From Candidatus Obscuribacterales bacterium (GTDB lineage: Bacteria; Cyanobacteriota; Vampirovibrionia; Obscuribacterales; Obscuribacteraceae), in assembly GCA_021732565.1 (NCBI GenBank), contig JAKFUT010000306.1, positions 1 through 37,342 of the forward strand: a stretch of DNA of 37,342 nt, in the 5' to 3' direction. Below the pieces are notes generated by a model. The model did no database searches, was not told the DNA's origin, and saw only the letters and a list, made by a program, of their open reading frames with translations. Positions within the stretch are counted from its first letter, which is position 1; every line of letters begins with the position of its first letter. The translations under genes were made by a program, and so were the position numbers. This document shows positions 10,171 to 18,219 of the stretch, piece after piece.

Positions 10171-10580
10171 TCCAACCTGTAGCAAGTGCTTCCTCAGTGT
10201 ATTCACACTTCCTATATCCGTCTTGCATCAACACCCGGCCTCACCGGGTATTATCGAATCCGAGTCTCAGGCTCAGCCGCAACTACCATCGGTGGGCTGG
10301 TGTTGAACTCTCAAATCAACTGATTCACACTGAATTTGAATGATTTGTCGAACATGTTCATGACGAGGCCGCACAGCGGTAACCTGCCATTGGCGAAAGG
10401 TCAACGATCATATTTGTGAAACGGTACTAGTACAAATCAACGGAACAACTTGTTCAGACTAGCCCTTAATTCTTGAAACAATGTTTAGCGTGCTGTTGAT
10501 TATTCTGCAATTATTATCTTCAACAATGTAACCGGAAGAGATGGGACAAAGCGTTGGTTGTTATTGAACAAGGTCACCAA
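10171..10580. other. intergenic region with a small terminator-like hairpin
   Basis: About 410 bases without a gene. ACCCGG-CCTCA-CCGGGT at 10233-10249 can form a 6-bp stem some 60 bases after the methyltransferase stop, but no U-run follows, so its role as a terminator is doubtful. GAACATGTTC at 10350-10359 and GTACTAGTAC near 10425 are short perfect palindromes. The promoter of the next gene must lie in the 3' half, which is AT-rich. Confidence 0.35.
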
Positions 10581-11225
10581 ATGATCAATAGAGGGAAGAG
10601 ACTAATTTCTGCTTTTTGCATTGCAATTACTTCGATGGTTGTATTGCACCCTGCTGAAGCACAGCAAGAGACGTGGACAGAAATAGCGTCCACCCCGCTC
10701 GCCGTGGCGACAGTCGAAAAGACTCTCTTCACAATTCCGGGAAGGAATGGTCCTTTCCTTCACATTCGCATAATCAACAGAAGTAATCACTCGATCGGCT
10801 TCGAAGGATCGGATCCTTTATTTCGGATTGCGGAATGTTTTGACTCCAATATCCCCGATCCGACAATCGTTTTCTCAAAATTTGGGGTACATATGGCGCA
10901 TCTTCGTCCACTTTCAGAAGACGATCAAAAGTCGTTGAAGAACAAATTTCTTAATCCACATGCGCCAGAAAGCGGCTCCATGCACCTCATAGTGGAGGGC
11001 ACGTCCTACCAATACTATGTTTCTTGCAGAGCGAATAGCGAAGTTCCTTCACCGGAAGCACATCGGCCGAAGTACATGGTTCTGCTTGTATCAGGAGGCG
11101 CGGCAATCACCGACGGGGAGGGTGTTCAAGAACTTCGATGTAATAAAACGGTAGCTCTGCGTCGACCCATTCAGACGCAGGAGCTTCTCTTGGATAATTC
11201 ACAGAAGGAACGAGTAATTGACTAG
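10581..11225 (+). CDS. secreted protein of unknown function (intact paralogue of 8415-8693)
   Basis: A protein of 214 residues from the ATG at 10581. AAGG seven bases upstream supports this start over the TTG at 10554. The N-terminus is a classical signal peptide, MINRGKRLISAFCIAIT...AEA, with likely cleavage before QQETW. The mature part is beta-rich, with three cysteines near AECFD, YYVSC and LRCN; the last two are kept in the truncated copy. I do not recognise a family. The conserved SGGAAITDGxGVQELRCN segment is the best handle for a profile search. A 5'-deleted copy lies 2.5 kb upstream, so the gene was probably duplicated locally. A weak hairpin overlaps the stop codon. Confidence 0.75.
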   Translation: MINRGKRLISAFCIAITSMVVLHPAEAQQETWTEIASTPLAVATVEKTLFTIPGRNGPFLHIRIINRSNHSIGFEGSDPLFRIAECFDSNIPDPTIVFSKFGVHMAHLRPLSEDDQKSLKNKFLNPHAPESGSMHLIVEGTSYQYYVSCRANSEVPSPEAHRPKYMVLLVSGGAAITDGEGVQELRCNKTVALRRPIQTQELLLDNSQKERVID

Positions 11226-11242
11226 GTTGGTACATTCAACCT
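11224..11242 (+). terminator. weak hairpin at the stop codon of 10581-11225
   Basis: AGGTTG-GTACATT-CAACCT forms a 6-bp stem directly over the TAG stop and is followed by CTTTC. The stem is short and the T-run poor. It is absent after the truncated copy at 8693. Confidence 0.25.
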
Positions 11243-11372
11243 CTTTCAGAGACTTTAGGAGCCTGTCTTACTCCGGAGCGACACTGACGCGGCGAAGCTA
11301 AATACGTGCATCGCTATTGATTCGCCACAAAAGTTTCAAGTATTTGCTAGTGACTAAAGGCTGCCTGCTGTG

Positions 11373-11735
11373 TCATCCACGCACCGGTAAACTCTCCAAT
11401 GTTTGAAGATCCTCAGGGGTGAAATTTAAGTCAACTATCGATACTTCGTTGCCGTAGGCTTGGACCACAAGCTCATCGCCCGCATTGAAGTAAAGCTCCT
11501 GGCTGTTTGAGCGCTCCACAGGAGTGAGGTTTGCGGCCGGGATCAGAGGCTTCTTTGGAGACAAATATTGCTCGCCCCCTCCCTCCTTACCCATGCAGCA
11601 TTTCGGACGACACAAGATCGGGAGAAGCTTTCCATATCTCGCCGTAAGTGAAGGAGTCAAACTGAAACTGGTGAAGAAAGGCTCGAATTTATCGTTGCAC
11701 GGTAAATTCCATTCCGCCAATCTTCCAGGCTCCAT
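11373..11735 (-). CDS. small hypothetical protein, possibly a leucine-rich-repeat fragment
   Basis: The open frame overlaps the 3' end of the upstream minus-strand gene by 47 bases. Real initiation may be at an internal codon, for example the ATG at 11594 (73 residues); no Shine-Dalgarno sequence decides it. The last 40 residues (ELYFNAGDELVVQAYGNEV, then VDLNFTPEDLQTLESLP) look like protein, with a strand-turn-helix pattern resembling one leucine-rich repeat of the type seen in the gene at 14829-16193. It then ends abruptly. It could be a truncated gene or a chance frame; I cannot assign a function. Confidence 0.35.
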   Translation of the reverse strand: MEPGRLAEWNLPCNDKFEPFFTSFSLTPSLTARYGKLLPILCRPKCCMGKEGGGEQYLSPKKPLIPAANLTPVERSNSQELYFNAGDELVVQAYGNEVSIVDLNFTPEDLQTLESLPVRG

Positions 11736-12555
11736 CGACCTTTACCATCACCAGTATTAATGTACCAACGCTCTTTTCGCAAGTTACTTCGAATTTGCAT
11801 GGAACGGCGAGACGAGATCCCAGTGAAGCGGATAGCACAGAATCGCGATTAATAGATTTCAGTGATCCGCAATCGCCAATTTTCTTGAGGACCTTCTCGA
11901 GATCAGCACGCTTCAAATAGGATTCTTCCAATATGTCCACAGTTGAAGCGTTCCAGTCTTTACCCATTTCGATCAACGCCTTTTTGCTCACCTGTAAAGC
12001 TTCATTTCCGATTCTCGCGACGTAATCGTTGAAAACATCCGAATTTACACTCAAAGCTCCAAGCAACCAATCATTTTCGTGTTTGAAGAGTCGCAAGTCC
12101 ACCGCAGCCTTGTCTTTCTGACAAACCACATTGGCTTTGAATCTGACAATATAGCCGGCGCCGATCTTGCTATCTATCAGTTCGGATCCGGTGCACTGAA
12201 CAGTCCCGATGGACTGCACCGGTCCCAACAATTCCGAGTAGAGTTTTATTGTCTCCCCGAAATCATTGCGTCCATTCAGCAATTTCTCATTGATATACTT
12301 GGAATCGATTGTCCATGATTTGCCAATGGACTCAAAAATCGACTTCGCGACTGCAGTCCCTTCTTTGGCCAACGATTCCGGCTCTTCGACCTTATACTTC
12401 TGAAGCCCTGAAGCACTTTGTGTAGTGGCATTTTCCGCAGGCGTCGCATCTCTAGCAACAGCATCACAGCTAGAACCAACGGTTTGTTTGACGCTCCTGG
12501 CACACACCGTCACTAGCAGGATGGTAAGGACTGCTATCACTCCGCGTCTTAGCAT
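11689..12555 (-). CDS. exported protein with two tandem copies of one domain, function unknown
   Basis: A protein of 288 residues from the ATG at 12555. GAGGAT seven bases upstream fixes this start; the frame is open nine codons further, to 12582. The N-terminus, MLRRGVIAVLTILLVTVCARS, is a signal peptide or membrane anchor. The residue before the Cys is Val, so it is a poor lipobox. The mature protein has two similar halves, about 50-160 and 165-288. Each has a helical start (AVAKSIFESIGKSW / QVSKKALIEMGKDW), a middle Cys, and a strand pair ending in a Trp-containing motif (ENDWLLGAL / DGAWKIGGM). This resembles the NTF2-like folds of DUF4019/DUF3887-type proteins, but that is a guess from pattern only. 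Confidence 0.72.
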   Translation of the reverse strand: MLRRGVIAVLTILLVTVCARSVKQTVGSSCDAVARDATPAENATTQSASGLQKYKVEEPESLAKEGTAVAKSIFESIGKSWTIDSKYINEKLLNGRNDFGETIKLYSELLGPVQSIGTVQCTGSELIDSKIGAGYIVRFKANVVCQKDKAAVDLRLFKHENDWLLGALSVNSDVFNDYVARIGNEALQVSKKALIEMGKDWNASTVDILEESYLKRADLEKVLKKIGDCGSLKSINRDSVLSASLGSRLAVPCKFEVTCEKSVGTLILVMVKVDGAWKIGGMEFTVQR

Positions 12556-12709
12556 GTTTTTATCCTCGGGTAAATCCCGCAATTATTGCAGAATAAAGGA
12601 AATCTTGTCCTTTCTCGCGCGAGACCTCCGCTGATTATTGTGGTTCATCAGGCCGAATTCACCCGTAACTGCGCGCCTCCGCTATCTAACGATTTCCGAG
12701 GGAATCTGT

Positions 12710-12751
12710 TGATCATGTAGATTGTCGGCTTCCCGGCTATCTACATGATCA
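12710..12751. repeat. 42-base near-perfect inverted repeat (long hairpin)
   Basis: A 13-bp arm (12710-12722, TGATCATGTAGAT) is exactly repeated in inverse at 12739-12751. Inside it, after one T-T mismatch, GTCGG (12724-12728) pairs with CCGGC (12733-12737) around a CTTC loop, with one G-T wobble. The result is a hairpin of about 18 pairs. It lies 60 bases beyond the stop of the minus-strand gene at 12812-13399 and upstream of the gene starting at 12555. No T-run follows on either strand, so it is not a standard terminator. It may be a REP/MITE-like element, an mRNA-end stabiliser or a protein-binding palindrome. Confidence 0.7.
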
Positions 12752-12811
12752 GTTGGAGTTCAATCGCTTTGCGGCATGCCGAGATTTTACCGACCTCCTT
12801 AGAATGCTGGC

Positions 12812-13399
12812 TCAATGTGAGAATTTCTTCTCGTAGAAGTTGACCGCCCGCCCCAACATCCAGCCTCCGGCAATGGTAGCTATGCGCGCTCGTCCACTCA
12901 TAGAGCCTGCAACACCATACACTAGCGACTCGCTATATGTGGGTGCAAAGATTGTATTGGCGCACGAGTTTCTTTGAGCTGGAGCTAGTGAATACCATTT
13001 GTCTTCTTTTGTGCTCATGAATTGATCCAAATTATGGTTTATGAGAGCCATCCCTGTCGCTATCACGGCTCCCCGTATAAATGCTTTCTCCCCTCCGTGT
13101 CCGTAGTCCGCCAGCGCTTGTGCCGAAGGAACTCCCGAGAACCCCCTGTAACAGAGATCAGTTAGTTTATCTCGAGCAACCCCGGCCCCAAACCCGCTGA
13201 CTGCACCGAACGCCCCACGCGGCAACATAACGGAGGAACAGACTTCAGGCCATCGTGTACTATCCGACACCTCGGCAGGAAGTGTCAGAGCTGACCTAGA
13301 CTCCTTACCCGTTATGTAGAATTCGACAAAAAACTTATGAGCGGCATCGGTCAGCCCCTGATTATCAGTATTGCGCTCGGATTCAAAATCTCCATCCAT
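12812..13399 (-). CDS. hypothetical protein of 195 residues
   Basis: I do not recognise the family. The start at 13399 is supported by AGGAG about eight bases upstream. The protein has no signal peptide. Its N-terminal third is polar. From about residue 60 it has small-residue-rich, glycine-patterned hydrophobic stretches: GAFGAVSGFGAGVA, FIRGAVIATGMALI and YGVAGSMSGRARIATIAGGWMLG. These could be amphipathic or membrane-associated helices. Two cysteines (CSS, CYRG) are followed by a third near 146. It stands alone in its direction, with the long hairpin downstream. Confidence 0.6.
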   Translation of the reverse strand: MDGDFESERNTDNQGLTDAAHKFFVEFYITGKESRSALTLPAEVSDSTRWPEVCSSVMLPRGAFGAVSGFGAGVARDKLTDLCYRGFSGVPSAQALADYGHGGEKAFIRGAVIATGMALINHNLDQFMSTKEDKWYSLAPAQRNSCANTIFAPTYSESLVYGVAGSMSGRARIATIAGGWMLGRAVNFYEKKFSH

Positions 13400-13797
13400 A
13401 GATACTTCTCCTGCATTGGAATTGGATTCTCACAGACCAGCCGCCTCGATAGACAATACACAGACAATTCTGGCGAAGTCGGGTCTATGGCTGTACTGTG
13501 GGAGTCGCTGCGGCCTTGCACCATATGTGGAGAATGAACGAATGACTTCGTGCATTCTCGCTGTCAACGACACACTGGACGTTGTCACCTGTTAAATACA
13601 TGCATCGCAAAGCTTCCGCTCCCTTGTTCAGTCTTGCAATACGATATTAGCTCCGTGTTGTTTGGAATTTGTTAGTTAGATACGGCCCCCGAGATGACTT
13701 CAGGCGCTCGAATGAAGAATTAGTGAATAAGGTCACGCTGTCCTGCATCGCGCACATGATAATATGGAATAACTACCCTCCGCTGGAAACTCTGGCA
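13400..13797. other. intergenic region before the lipoprotein gene
   Basis: About 400 bases. Short plus-strand frames here have no ribosome binding site and no recognisable product. The frame of the next gene is open back to 13669, but residues before 13798 do not look like a leader. The promoters of the two divergent flanking genes should lie here; I could not pick them. Confidence 0.3.
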
Positions 13798-14469
13798 GTG
13801 TTTAACGATCGCGCTTCGACTATATGCCGATTCCTGTTATCGACTATGGTTGTGCTCACTCTTTCTGGTTGCAGTAATCCTGATCTTTCCGGCACGCGGC
13901 TGGTCACACACGGGTCGATATCATCAATTGAAATTCCGCAAAATTGGCAGCAAGAGACGGCACCGCCATTCTTGGATCCGCGCCAAGAGACGCTGACATA
14001 CATCGGTCCGAATGCCGGCTCAAGAATTTCCTTTCGTGTTTTGCGCAAGCCGGGTCGAGCATTGAGTTCCAACTTCGTGCGGTTACTAAAGGAAAGTCCG
14101 AGAACTCTATCCGCTGCCGAGTCCAAATTGATTGCAGAATTGATCGCGTATCCAATACTTGACCTCTCACTATCGGACGCAATGAGGGAATGCCCGGAAC
14201 CGGTCAGCATAAAAGATGCAACTATCGACAATGTTGGAGCGCGAACGGTTGTAACCGGATTCGTATCCTCCTACTTGGTGGGATGTAGCCAAACTGCGGA
14301 ATTAAACGGTAACTACAGCACCAGGTTTATCCTGGCTGATGCAGACGGGAAAGGCGGCGCAATAGAAGAAGTTTTATTTGCTTCGCAGGAAAGAGATTTT
14401 TCCGAAACAGATCGAATTGCTCGTCAAGCTTTGAGCTCCGTCAAATGGAAACCGCTGAATGAAAAGTAA
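13798..14469 (+). CDS. putative lipoprotein, function unknown
   Basis: A protein of 223 residues if the GTG at 13798 is the start; ATG codons at 13756 and 13846 are alternatives, and none has a good ribosome binding site. I chose the GTG because it gives a compact lipoprotein leader: Arg-containing n-region, FLLSTMVVLT core and lipobox LSGC with the modified Cys at residue 25. The mature part opens with a short beta-rich segment (ISSIEIPQNWQQE) typical of small envelope lipoproteins that bear on sparing protein-protein or lipid contacts; no catalytic motif is visible. The stop overlaps the next gene by 11 bases (14459-14469), which suggests translational coupling and a shared operon. Confidence 0.65.
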   Translation: MFNDRASTICRFLLSTMVVLTLSGCSNPDLSGTRLVTHGSISSIEIPQNWQQETAPPFLDPRQETLTYIGPNAGSRISFRVLRKPGRALSSNFVRLLKESPRTLSAAESKLIAELIAYPILDLSLSDAMRECPEPVSIKDATIDNVGARTVVTGFVSSYLVGCSQTAELNGNYSTRFILADADGKGGAIEEVLFASQERDFSETDRIARQALSSVKWKPLNEK

Positions 14470-14890
14470 ATCGTCGAAGACTTGGTTCGTTGCCACCATA
14501 TGTGCTACCACCATCTCATCGTGGATTATGTGCACGAGCGCGAGTGCCTTCGCTGTCTTTCAAGATCCGTTTGCCGAAACTCGCCATTCAATGTCGACCC
14601 GATTTCCCGATGAGTTTCGAAGCGAAGAAATTCAAAAGAAACTTGCCCAAGAATCTTCCTTGCTAAAAAAAGAGAAAACAATTTCTGCCGCGAGCATGGA
14701 TTGCCACGAACTTTCCGATCTTTACTTAAAAGCTTTCGACATCGACAGTGCTCGTGCTTGGTCCGCTCGATACCTGAGTCTCAACAATATGGCGGGCGAA
14801 CAGACTATGGCCATTTCTGGAAGGACACGTGCGAACCGCCGAGACGTTCTCAAATCGCGCCATTCAAATGGAAGAGACCGGTCATTCTGA
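14459..14890 (+). CDS. secreted TPR/LRR protein, N-terminal part before an apparent frameshift
   Basis: The ATG at 14459 lies inside the end of the lipoprotein gene. The product starts with a signal peptide, MKSKSSKTWFVATICATTIS...SAFA. A helical region follows, whose end (CHELSDLYLKAFDIDSARAW) looks like the start of a TPR solenoid. After about residue 118 the frame becomes Arg-rich and loses helix character (RTRANRRDVLKSRHSNG), while the +0 frame of the next open stretch takes up TPR-like sequence (VRTAETFSNRAIQMEETG). I therefore think this and 14829-16193 are one gene split by a single-base change or sequencing error around 14800-14829. If not an error, the gene is broken. Confidence 0.6.
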   Translation: MKSKSSKTWFVATICATTISSWIMCTSASAFAVFQDPFAETRHSMSTRFPDEFRSEEIQKKLAQESSLLKKEKTISAASMDCHELSDLYLKAFDIDSARAWSARYLSLNNMAGEQTMAISGRTRANRRDVLKSRHSNGRDRSF

Positions 14891-16193
14891 TTTTACCGGT
14901 GTTACAGCGCATCTTCAACACGCTGCCCTGTTACGTGTTCGCAATCAACTACGCGAAGCTGAGGCTTCGATCAGATACGCACTACAAAAGATATCCAACA
15001 GCAATAAACTCTACGGACTGTGCGTGGATGATTTGGTTAGCACATTGATTGCAGCCAAGCAATACGATGAAGCGGCGAAGGCTCTTCTCAAGAAGAACAA
15101 GCCCGCGCTATTCAACGATGTTAATCCTGATCAAATTCGCCTTGCTTCGATTCGGTTGCAACAAGGGCAGAATGAAGAATGTATCCGCATTACGGAGGAG
15201 CAAGAAAAACTTGCTATCGACGGTCGCCTCGATTATGGGCGTGTCGCGGCTGATTTGGAGTATATGCGCGGTTTAGCCCTGAAGGCTAGTCATAGGAATG
15301 CCCGGGCGCGAGCTGAGCTTCAAAAGTCGGTAAATAATTACGTGCAGAGCTGTGGTCTGGAAGCAATAGTACCAAGCCGATTCCTAGCATCAGACGCTCC
15401 TGCGCTGCCGGTTTCGCCTGCGCAGGGACATCTATATGACTACAAGCTAGTCTCTGATTGGGACGAAAGCGCTAACTGGAAGTATGCATCGGAGCTAGAG
15501 AACGCCGCTGTCAGTGGTATCACTCGCAGAATGTTACAGCCCCCGCCAGATGTGGTGCCTTTGTTTATAGTTGGCTTCGAATTTCCTGCAAGCATAAAAT
15601 CGCTGGATTTGTCGGGTGCGCGAAAAAGCGTCGTAACAGCCTGGCTATCGGCACCGGGTGCGTCTTCAACTCTCGAAACCATTAACCTATCGGGCGCAGA
15701 ACTCGACAAGTCGAACGCAATGCAATTGACCAAATTCTCACAGTTGAAGCGCCTGAACTTAGCCGATGCAGAACTGCCAGACGAATTCATCGCCTCGCTG
15801 TCCCAAATAAAAAAGCTGGATTCGATAGATCTCAGCGGGCAAAGTTTGAATTCACAGACCGTTTCTGCCCTGGCCCGGCTACCAATGCTACAGAATCTGA
15901 ACCTGGCTTACTGCACCTTGCCGTTCGCAGAAATTGCTAAACTGGCTAATCTCCAGAAACTAAGTATTGTCGGCTCTAACGCCAGAGACGTTGATGTCCC
16001 GAACCTTTGCCGTCTGCCTCAGCTCCAAAATTTGGACATCAGCAGCACAAATATTGGTGACTCATCGGTATCCTCACTGGGGAACATTCGCACACTCAAG
16101 AGAATTAGCATCAGCTCGGCGAAATTTTCTGAGGTCGGACGAAAAAGACTCGTCGATTTAGGCTGCAGATATCGGCTCACAGTTGAGCAATGA
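14829..16193 (+). CDS. TPR and leucine-rich-repeat protein, C-terminal part after the frameshift
   Basis: This frame is open from 14778, just after a stop; GTG 14829 is only the first possible start and has no ribosome binding site, which supports its being the continuation of 14459-14890. Residues 1-190 are helical repeats of TPR type (HAALLRVRNQLREAEASIRYAL; MRGLALKASHRNARARAELQ). From about 250 to 445 there are seven or eight leucine-rich repeats with the consensus LxxLxLSGxxL, such as IKSLDLSGA, LETINLSGAEL, LKRLNLADAEL, LDSIDLSGQSL, LQNLNLAYCTL and LQNLDISSTNI. LRR and TPR modules bind proteins, so a secreted scaffold or binding role is likely. The partner is unknown. Confidence 0.72.
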   Translation: MRTAETFSNRAIQMEETGHSDFTGVTAHLQHAALLRVRNQLREAEASIRYALQKISNSNKLYGLCVDDLVSTLIAAKQYDEAAKALLKKNKPALFNDVNPDQIRLASIRLQQGQNEECIRITEEQEKLAIDGRLDYGRVAADLEYMRGLALKASHRNARARAELQKSVNNYVQSCGLEAIVPSRFLASDAPALPVSPAQGHLYDYKLVSDWDESANWKYASELENAAVSGITRRMLQPPPDVVPLFIVGFEFPASIKSLDLSGARKSVVTAWLSAPGASSTLETINLSGAELDKSNAMQLTKFSQLKRLNLADAELPDEFIASLSQIKKLDSIDLSGQSLNSQTVSALARLPMLQNLNLAYCTLPFAEIAKLANLQKLSIVGSNARDVDVPNLCRLPQLQNLDISSTNIGDSSVSSLGNIRTLKRISISSAKFSEVGRKRLVDLGCRYRLTVEQ

Positions 16194-16310
16194 ATCTCGG
16201 CGATCTCCTAACCAATCGCGATCCATGGGCGATGCTTGAGCAGCTGAAGCGCAGGGCCAGGCCATTCTGGATTGTGATTTAAAAATCAATTCATCGCCTG
16301 CCTGTCAACG

Positions 16311-16775
16311 CTATCGACGTTGTCCAGCCTTGATGTCCACATTAATATCAGAATTTGGATCGGATGTATTTACGTTGACATTTACTCTTGGACGCTGGCT
16401 GGCAGGCATAGGCATACGGATGGGTTTGCCAGCTGGAGGTCGATTGGTTCCTGGACCCTCGGGACGAGTAATAGGTCTTGGTTCGGGAATAGGACCTACA
16501 ATAGTGAGTTCGCAACCGTTCACCGTTCCAGTTGCAGAGGGAGGTTTCTGCAACCTCGCCAAACTGGCTGCAAGCTCATCCATCAACAAGTTCAGTTGCT
16601 CGTGGATGTTTGGCAAAGCCTTCAGCCGAGAATCGATGCATTCGTCACGGGAACTCTCAAGCTCTAACGACATGATGTTGGCCTCGCTGTCGCGTGTTTT
16701 GCGAATTTCTATTACAAGCTTATGCCCTTCGCAGAAACTAGACCATGGAATGTAATGCACTGATTCATAAACCAA
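16311..16775 (-). CDS. hypothetical protein with coiled-coil and proline-rich tail
   Basis: The frame gives 154 residues from a TTG at 16775 with no ribosome binding site. An ATG at 16673 (120 residues) has GAGG eight bases upstream. The helical heptad pattern (IRKTRDSEANIMSLELESS) runs across that ATG, so the upstream start cannot be dismissed. The middle is a short coiled coil (NLLMDELAASLARLQ). Residues 80-130 are Pro/Arg-rich (GPIPEPRPITRPEGPG, RPPAGKP). The end is a polar repeat, RVNVNVNTSDPNSDINVDIK. There is no signal peptide. The plus-strand frames over the same bases are shadows of the Pro/Arg codons. It is convergent with the TPR/LRR gene. Confidence 0.5.
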   Translation of the reverse strand: MVYESVHYIPWSSFCEGHKLVIEIRKTRDSEANIMSLELESSRDECIDSRLKALPNIHEQLNLLMDELAASLARLQKPPSATGTVNGCELTIVGPIPEPRPITRPEGPGTNRPPAGKPIRMPMPASQRPRVNVNVNTSDPNSDINVDIKAGQRR

Positions 16776-17162
16776 ACTGCACTATTGTGCACACCATTAG
16801 AGTAAGCGAGGGGCAACCAAAATGAGATTATTTAATAAAACCGGATGGTAGTGTTCAGTTGAATCGAACAATGAGTGACAGGTGCTTTTGCCTTGCAGTC
16901 TCTAAATTGATTCAAACCGATTACAGGTCGCGATATTCTGCAAGGCACTTCGTTTCCGGATCTCCTCGACCAGTCGATTCGCTCCAGCATAGGCGATCCG
17001 GGGAGGAAAGGTGTTTCTTGAAGAAAGAAAGGGTGGTCGTCGCGAACCGACTCATAATCTCGATGCCTGACTCACTCTCGAACGAGGGATTGTAAAATTC
17101 CGAGGCTTGACAATACCCGCGCGGATGCTACGCTCGAATTGTCCTATCCTATTATTCTCTCC
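16776..17162. other. intergenic region upstream of the TonB-C-like gene
   Basis: About 390 bases between divergent genes. A 78-codon plus-strand frame (16859-17095) has a TTG start, no ribosome binding site and arginine/serine-rich content without helix or strand pattern, so I do not call it a gene. A promoter candidate is listed separately. Confidence 0.3.
17107..17134 (+). promoter_or_regulatory. candidate sigma-70-type promoter
   Basis: A perfect -35 box, TTGACA (17107-17112), is followed after 16 bases by TACGCT (17129-17134), a poor -10 box that matches TATAAT at three positions. Transcription would begin near 17141, about 20 bases before the ATG at 17163. The -35 match is good; the -10 match is weak. 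Confidence 0.35.
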
Positions 17163-18023
17163 ATGCTCATGATTACCAAAGTATTTTCGCTGTGCCTAAC
17201 GCTCTTGTGCTTAATCGGTTTCACCAGTCCGGCGCAATCACGCAGAGTCAATCCAGATGATGCTAGCAATCACTCGGCAGTTGCTGTTGAAGGCGGAGAG
17301 CCTTCAACTAGTCCGAAGCTGAAAGGCACCGTGCAAGCATCTAATTACAGCTCACGATATTTGTTCAACGCACCAGTTGAAGTTTTAGATCAAACCTTCA
17401 TTGGTTATTCCTCAACCGGTGGACGCGAACTCCATAGCGAAATTCCTCGCGATATGCTCAGTGTCTATAGCGATGGTAATGGATGGTCGCACTACTATGG
17501 ACCAGGACCGGTTGCAAACGTACCGTATCCTGACTGGTCATGTTGGTATGGTGGCATTCATGGTGCCATGTATCAGCTGCGCTGGGAACTTGTCACCGAT
17601 CCTGAACAGAAAGTACGAAAACTGGGTCGATACTATTTGTGTGCTCCCGGAACTGGAAGCTCTTTGTGGAATGCCAGCGCAACCGCACGGCCGGGTATAG
17701 AAATCACCGACGATCCAATGGCAGCACACGGACTGTTCTTACCCGCGTTAAGTTACAAAACGTACTTCACAGGTAAGGCACGCTTTATGGTGCAAATTGA
17801 TAAAACAAAAGCTGTCAACGCCCGAGTTCTTGACTCCACTTTGAGTCCTGCGCTAACTCAACGATTTAAAGATAGCATTGAAGCATTGTCAGGGCATCCA
17901 CTGCTGGATTTTCCGAATAAGAAATTCGAGAGCGTTGCGATAATTTTCAACTTCGAATTTAATCACCCTGAACAATTTCACCGTGCAAAGAACGCTCACC
18001 CGGGCCGCGCTGGCAGGTCCTAG
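17163..18023 (+). CDS. secreted protein with TonB-C-like C-terminal domain
   Basis: A protein of 286 residues from the ATG at 17163. The frame is open from a TTG at 17139, but the ATG gives a clean signal peptide, MLMITKVFSLCLTLLCLIGF...AQS. The middle is Trp/Tyr/Gly-rich (GWSHYYGPGP, DWSCWYGG) with a Cys pair, and does not match a family I know. About residues 204-266 (ARFMVQIDKTKAVNARVLDS, then FKDSIEALSGHPLLDFP, then SVAIIFNFEF) follow the beta-alpha-beta layout of TonB/TolA C-terminal domains. The last residues (RAKNAHPGRAGRS) are basic and unlike the rest, and may be a 3' extension by rearrangement. No transmembrane energy-transducer part is present, so this is not a classical TonB. Confidence 0.68.
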   Translation: MLMITKVFSLCLTLLCLIGFTSPAQSRRVNPDDASNHSAVAVEGGEPSTSPKLKGTVQASNYSSRYLFNAPVEVLDQTFIGYSSTGGRELHSEIPRDMLSVYSDGNGWSHYYGPGPVANVPYPDWSCWYGGIHGAMYQLRWELVTDPEQKVRKLGRYYLCAPGTGSSLWNASATARPGIEITDDPMAAHGLFLPALSYKTYFTGKARFMVQIDKTKAVNARVLDSTLSPALTQRFKDSIEALSGHPLLDFPNKKFESVAIIFNFEFNHPEQFHRAKNAHPGRAGRS

Positions 18024-18057
18024 TTCCGTTTCTATCTCCGCGGCAGCGGCGGAATCT

Positions 18058-18073
18058 GCCACCGAGCGGTGGC
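18058..18073. terminator. GC-rich hairpin between convergent genes
   Basis: GCCACC-GAGC-GGTGGC is a perfect 6-bp stem with a 4-base loop, 35 bases after the stop at 18023 and in the gap between convergent genes. There is no T-run, so efficient intrinsic termination is doubtful. The surrounding 150 bases are GC-rich compared with the flanks. Confidence 0.35.
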
Positions 18074-18219
18074 GCTCTCAGCCATTCGTGGCGCATTCGG
18101 CATGGTGTTATTCTTTTCTAGTGCACAAAGGCGCGGCTTCGCTTTCCGAGGTCGCCGATCTTCGAGAGCATAAGAGATCGGTTTCTCCGATCGACCGGCG
18201 AGGGTGTTTGTTAACAAAC

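Noticed and set aside
16330..16755. Plus-strand frame of 141 codons opposite the coiled-coil/Pro-rich protein
   Set aside because: The minus-strand frame has a better coiled-coil pattern and a possible ribosome binding site; the plus frame mirrors it.
18101..18150. Shared ACAAAGGCGCG between 18.1 kb and 23.46 kb as a mobile-element end
   Set aside because: An 11-base match is expected many times by chance in a window of this size, and flanking bases do not extend it.
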